A DNA stretch of 7,751 nt from assembly GCA_031263665.1 (NCBI GenBank), contig JAISFJ010000115.1, positions 1 to 7,751 on the forward strand, read 5' to 3'. Made by a program: the position numbers and the translations under genes. Shown piece after piece: positions 5,206 through 7,751 of the stretch; the first letter of the stretch is position 1; every line of letters starts with the position of its first letter. Under the pieces are notes generated by a model. The model saw nothing but the letters and a program-made list of their open reading frames with translations, was not told the DNA's origin and did not search any database. Source of the stretch: Coriobacteriales bacterium. Lineage in GTDB: Bacteria > Actinomycetota > Coriobacteriia > Coriobacteriales > UBA8131.

Positions 5206-7751
5206 TTACTCGCTGCGGAGGGCTTCTACGGGGTCGCGGCGGGAGGCGGCTGATGAGGGGATGAGGCCGGCTATGAAGGTCAGCCCCATGCTGATGAGGA
5301 TGAGCACCACGGCGGAAGTCGTCGGGAGAATCGCGATGTCTTTGACCCCAAACGACGACTCGACGATGATGTTTGCTGGTATCGTCAGCAGCAATGTTAT
5401 GAGGATGCCCATAAGCCCTGCCGCAAGGCCCACGATGAGCGTCTCAGCGTTAAACACGTTGCCAATGTCGCGTTTGCGCGCGCCGATAGCGCGGAGGATG
5501 CCGATTTCTTTTTTGCGCTCAAGCACCGAAATATAGGTGATGACGCCAATCATAATCGACGAAACCACGAGCGAGATGGCGACAAAGGCGACAAGAACGT
5601 AACTTATCATGTTGATGATGTCGGTTACGGAAGTCATGAGAAGGCCCACGAGGTCGGTGTAGGTGACGACCTTGTCCTCTTCGCCCGCCGCCTCCATTTC
5701 CTTGTTGTAGGCGGTGAGGATGTCCGCCACGTTTTGCTTGCTCTCAAAGTCAAAGGGGTAGATGTCGATGCCTGAGGGCTTGGCGCTATCGGCATAACCG
5801 AGCTTCTTTAAGTTGTTGTCGTAGGTGTTGCTCTCGCCCGACATCATGGTCATCACAAGCTGCGAAAGCTGTTCCTCATCCATGTTGAACTGAAAGGCGT
5901 TCATGAAGGCGTCCTCATCGATGCTCATCGCGCCCGCCATGTTGGCGCCGAGTTGCTGCATTGAGGACGCGAGCGCCGTTTCAATCTGCTTTTGCATGGC
6001 CGTCATGGCGGAGGTCATGTAGCTCGTCATCGTCTCCTGCATATAAAGGCTGATGGCCTGTTGAAGCTCGTTTTGGAGGTCATCGACATTAACCACCTTG
6101 TTGACTTCAAGCGCGAGGCGGACCTGTACGTCGGGTCGGCTGAGATAGGCGGGCAGGCCGTCCCTGATGGCCTGGGGCGTAGTGATGCCGTTTTCGAAGC
6201 AATAGACGAGATAGGCCTCCATCACATCACCCGCGATGGCAACGATTGCCTCGGTGGGTATGTCGATGTCTAACTGAGAGCCGATGTCCGTCAGGTCGGG
6301 CTCGGGCGGCGCCGGCAGACTTTCAGCGAGTTTTGTGGGGTCAAGCGCTCCGGCTAAGTCGACGTTGAGGGCCGACGGGTCCATGGAAAAAGCGCTCGCG
6401 ATGGCATCCTCATCTATCGTCATGAGGTCGCCAAATGAAAACGCGTCAAAACCCGAACTCTCCTTTTCCTCGGCAAAAGTCTTACCGCTAAAAACGTTAA
6501 CGGTCGAATCCGCCAGTTGGTCTTGAACAATTTGCGTTTGCGCCGCCTGCTCCATCAGATGATAGGTGAGCGACGCCGGATAATAGATGCCCTGGCCCAA
6601 TGACGTGGCCGTAGCGTCGGGCTTTTCCCGCAAAATGCCGACGACGCTTAAGGTCTGGCCAGCTTCCACCAAACTTGTCACGTATTCCTCATCGCTTCTT
6701 TTGTCCGTCCAGATTTCGTAGGTCTCGTCATAGGCGTAATACTCCGTAGCAGACACCAGCTTAAAGGTCACGCCTAAGAGCTCATCGGGAGATAACTCGA
6801 GCGTATCCTCGGGTGTCGCAATTTCTTCCTCATTTTGGAATTGCTCCACCATACTCTCGAGCTCCGCAGGGTCGCGAAAACCCATGAGATAGAGCATGTA
6901 ATCGCTGACGTGCCCCGCGTAATCCAAAACGACAACGCACTCGGAATAGTTCTCTGGCCACTTACCGGAGACAACATCATATTGCCCCTCAAGCAAAGAG
7001 GTATCCTCAACCAGGGGGTTAAACATCGTCGCGCTGGCGCCCAGGGTCATAAACTGGGTGAAGCCCCCGCCCTGGTCGAGGCCCATGCTCCTGGTGAGAA
7101 CGTCGGGATTGACCTGGATGGGGCCGTTGGAGGTATCGGAAGAATATATCTGGGGCGTGAGGCCATAGGAGTATTCGATGGCGTTGACGTATTGGTTTAT
7201 CCCACCGCCGTCCTTATCGAAATAGGCCTTGAGCGCCGCGAGGTCATTTTGCCCGATGCTGGAAAAGGTGTTGACGATGCTCCTGGTTTCCTCGATGACA
7301 AGCTCCGCCTCTTCGCCCTCGCCCTCGGCGCCCGTGGCGCCCGCAGTGCCCGCGGTGCTCCCGCCGGAAGAGCCTTCATCCGAAGGGCGCCCGGAAACCG
7401 AAGCGGAAATCAGCGCGGTGAAATCCATGCCCGTGCTCTGGATGGAAAGCGGATAGACGGTCAGCAGGTTTTCCTCCACATTTTTAATGTAGTTATTCAC
7501 GCCGTTTGCCAGTGAGAGTATCGCCGCGATTCCGATAATGCCAATGGAGCCAGCGAAGGCCGTCATGATGGTGCGCCCTTTTTTGGTCATGAGATTGGTG
7601 AAGGACAGCGAGATGGCGGTGAGAAAAGACATCGCGGTACGGCGGTGCGGTCGCTCCTTGCCCATTACATCTTCGACCGGTGGGATGAAGGGGTTGCTGT
7701 CCGCCTGAATGCGCCCGTCATAGAGCTTGACCGTGCGGTTTGCGTATTGCT
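5206..7751 (-). CDS. ABC transporter ATP-binding/permease fusion, MacB/FtsX type (5' end outside window)
   Basis: 847 residues are visible. The frame stays open to the right edge. Before Met at 7665 it reads QYANRTVKLYDGRI, typical of the end of a LolD/MacB-type ABC ATPase domain, so this is an ATPase-permease fusion rather than a gene starting at 7665. Numbering from that Met, the permease has a first membrane helix (about 33-53, AGSIGIIGIAAIL), an extracytoplasmic region of about 630 residues, and a C-terminal FtsX domain with three helices (about 688-711, 741-765, 782-805), including ERKKEIGILRAIGARKRDI and ending DPVEALRSE. The outer region holds a Gly/Ser/Ala/Glu linker (91-121) and Met-rich helical stretches. 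Relatives export peptides, antibiotics or lipoproteins, or act in peptide sensing; the substrate is unknown. It is convergent with the P-ATPase gene, with 39 nt between stops and no clear terminator. Confidence 0.92.
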   Translation of the reverse strand, partial: QYANRTVKLYDGRIQADSNPFIPPVEDVMGKERPHRRTAMSFLTAISLSFTNLMTKKGRTIMTAFAGSIGIIGIAAILSLANGVNNYIKNVEENLLTVYPLSIQSTGMDFTALISASVSGRPSDEGSSGGSTAGTAGATGAEGEGEEAELVIEETRSIVNTFSSIGQNDLAALKAYFDKDGGGINQYVNAIEYSYGLTPQIYSSDTSNGPIQVNPDVLTRSMGLDQGGGFTQFMTLGASATMFNPLVEDTSLLEGQYDVVSGKWPENYSECVVVLDYAGHVSDYMLYLMGFRDPAELESMVEQFQNEEEIATPEDTLELSPDELLGVTFKLVSATEYYAYDETYEIWTDKRSDEEYVTSLVEAGQTLSVVGILREKPDATATSLGQGIYYPASLTYHLMEQAAQTQIVQDQLADSTVNVFSGKTFAEEKESSGFDAFSFGDLMTIDEDAIASAFSMDPSALNVDLAGALDPTKLAESLPAPPEPDLTDIGSQLDIDIPTEAIVAIAGDVMEAYLVYCFENGITTPQAIRDGLPAYLSRPDVQVRLALEVNKVVNVDDLQNELQQAISLYMQETMTSYMTSAMTAMQKQIETALASSMQQLGANMAGAMSIDEDAFMNAFQFNMDEEQLSQLVMTMMSGESNTYDNNLKKLGYADSAKPSGIDIYPFDFESKQNVADILTAYNKEMEAAGEEDKVVTYTDLVGLLMTSVTDIINMISYVLVAFVAISLVVSSIMIGVITYISVLERKKEIGILRAIGARKRDIGNVFNAETLIVGLAAGLMGILITLLLTIPANIIVESSFGVKDIAILPTTSAVVLILISMGLTFIAGLIPSSAASRRDPVEALRSE

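Noticed and set aside
6835..7515. 226-codon open frame on the plus strand
   Set aside because: It lies wholly opposite the permease gene, has no recognisable domain, and its sequence is what a GC-rich antisense frame gives.
7663..7665. Met at 7665 as the true start of the permease
   Set aside because: The frame continues open to the window edge and encodes a typical ABC ATPase C-terminal stretch joined without a stop, and no start codon occurs in those upstream codons.

Overview
The window looks like ordinary chromosome from a moderately GC-rich bacterium. It has GTG starts, AAGGAG-type ribosome binding sites, a MacB-like fusion transporter and a metal P-type ATPase paired with a small membrane protein. 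From memory of these families I would guess an anaerobic Gram-positive of the Coriobacteriia or Clostridia kind. That guess is an inference; no rRNA or other taxonomic marker is present.

Layout, left to right: (1) tyrS on the minus strand (1-1202), running off the left edge only a few residues before its end. (2) A 295-bp divergent intergenic region. It holds three 13-bp tandem repeats just upstream of tyrS, a 161-bp palindromic element (1252-1412) with GGAAG tips and a TTAG duplication that looks like a MITE, and a weak candidate promoter for galE. (3) galE on the plus strand (1498-2481), a complete UDP-glucose 4-epimerase. Its last codons and stop lie in a 27-nt fragment matching one end of the same palindromic element. 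(4) A 197-bp gap with a dyad and a possible promoter. (5) A two-gene plus-strand unit: a 95-residue single-span membrane protein (2679-2966) and a 718-residue P1B-like metal-transporting ATPase (3010-5166). (6) A convergent minus-strand gene (5206-7751, open at the right edge) encoding the end of an ABC ATPase domain fused in frame to a large MacB/FtsX-type permease.

The genes do not form one pathway. The coherent unit is the small protein plus P-ATPase. Its layout (glycine-rich membrane segment, amphipathic helix, charged tail, placed directly before a P-ATPase) resembles the mycobacterial PacL/CtpC metal-efflux pairs, but the tail is lysine-rich and has no histidine. The ATPase carries Tyr-Ser-Cys where most P1B pumps have Cys-Pro-Cys. 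The most unusual non-coding signal is the palindromic element. Most differences between its arms become G-U wobble pairs in plus-strand RNA only, and a related end fragment supplies the galE stop codon.
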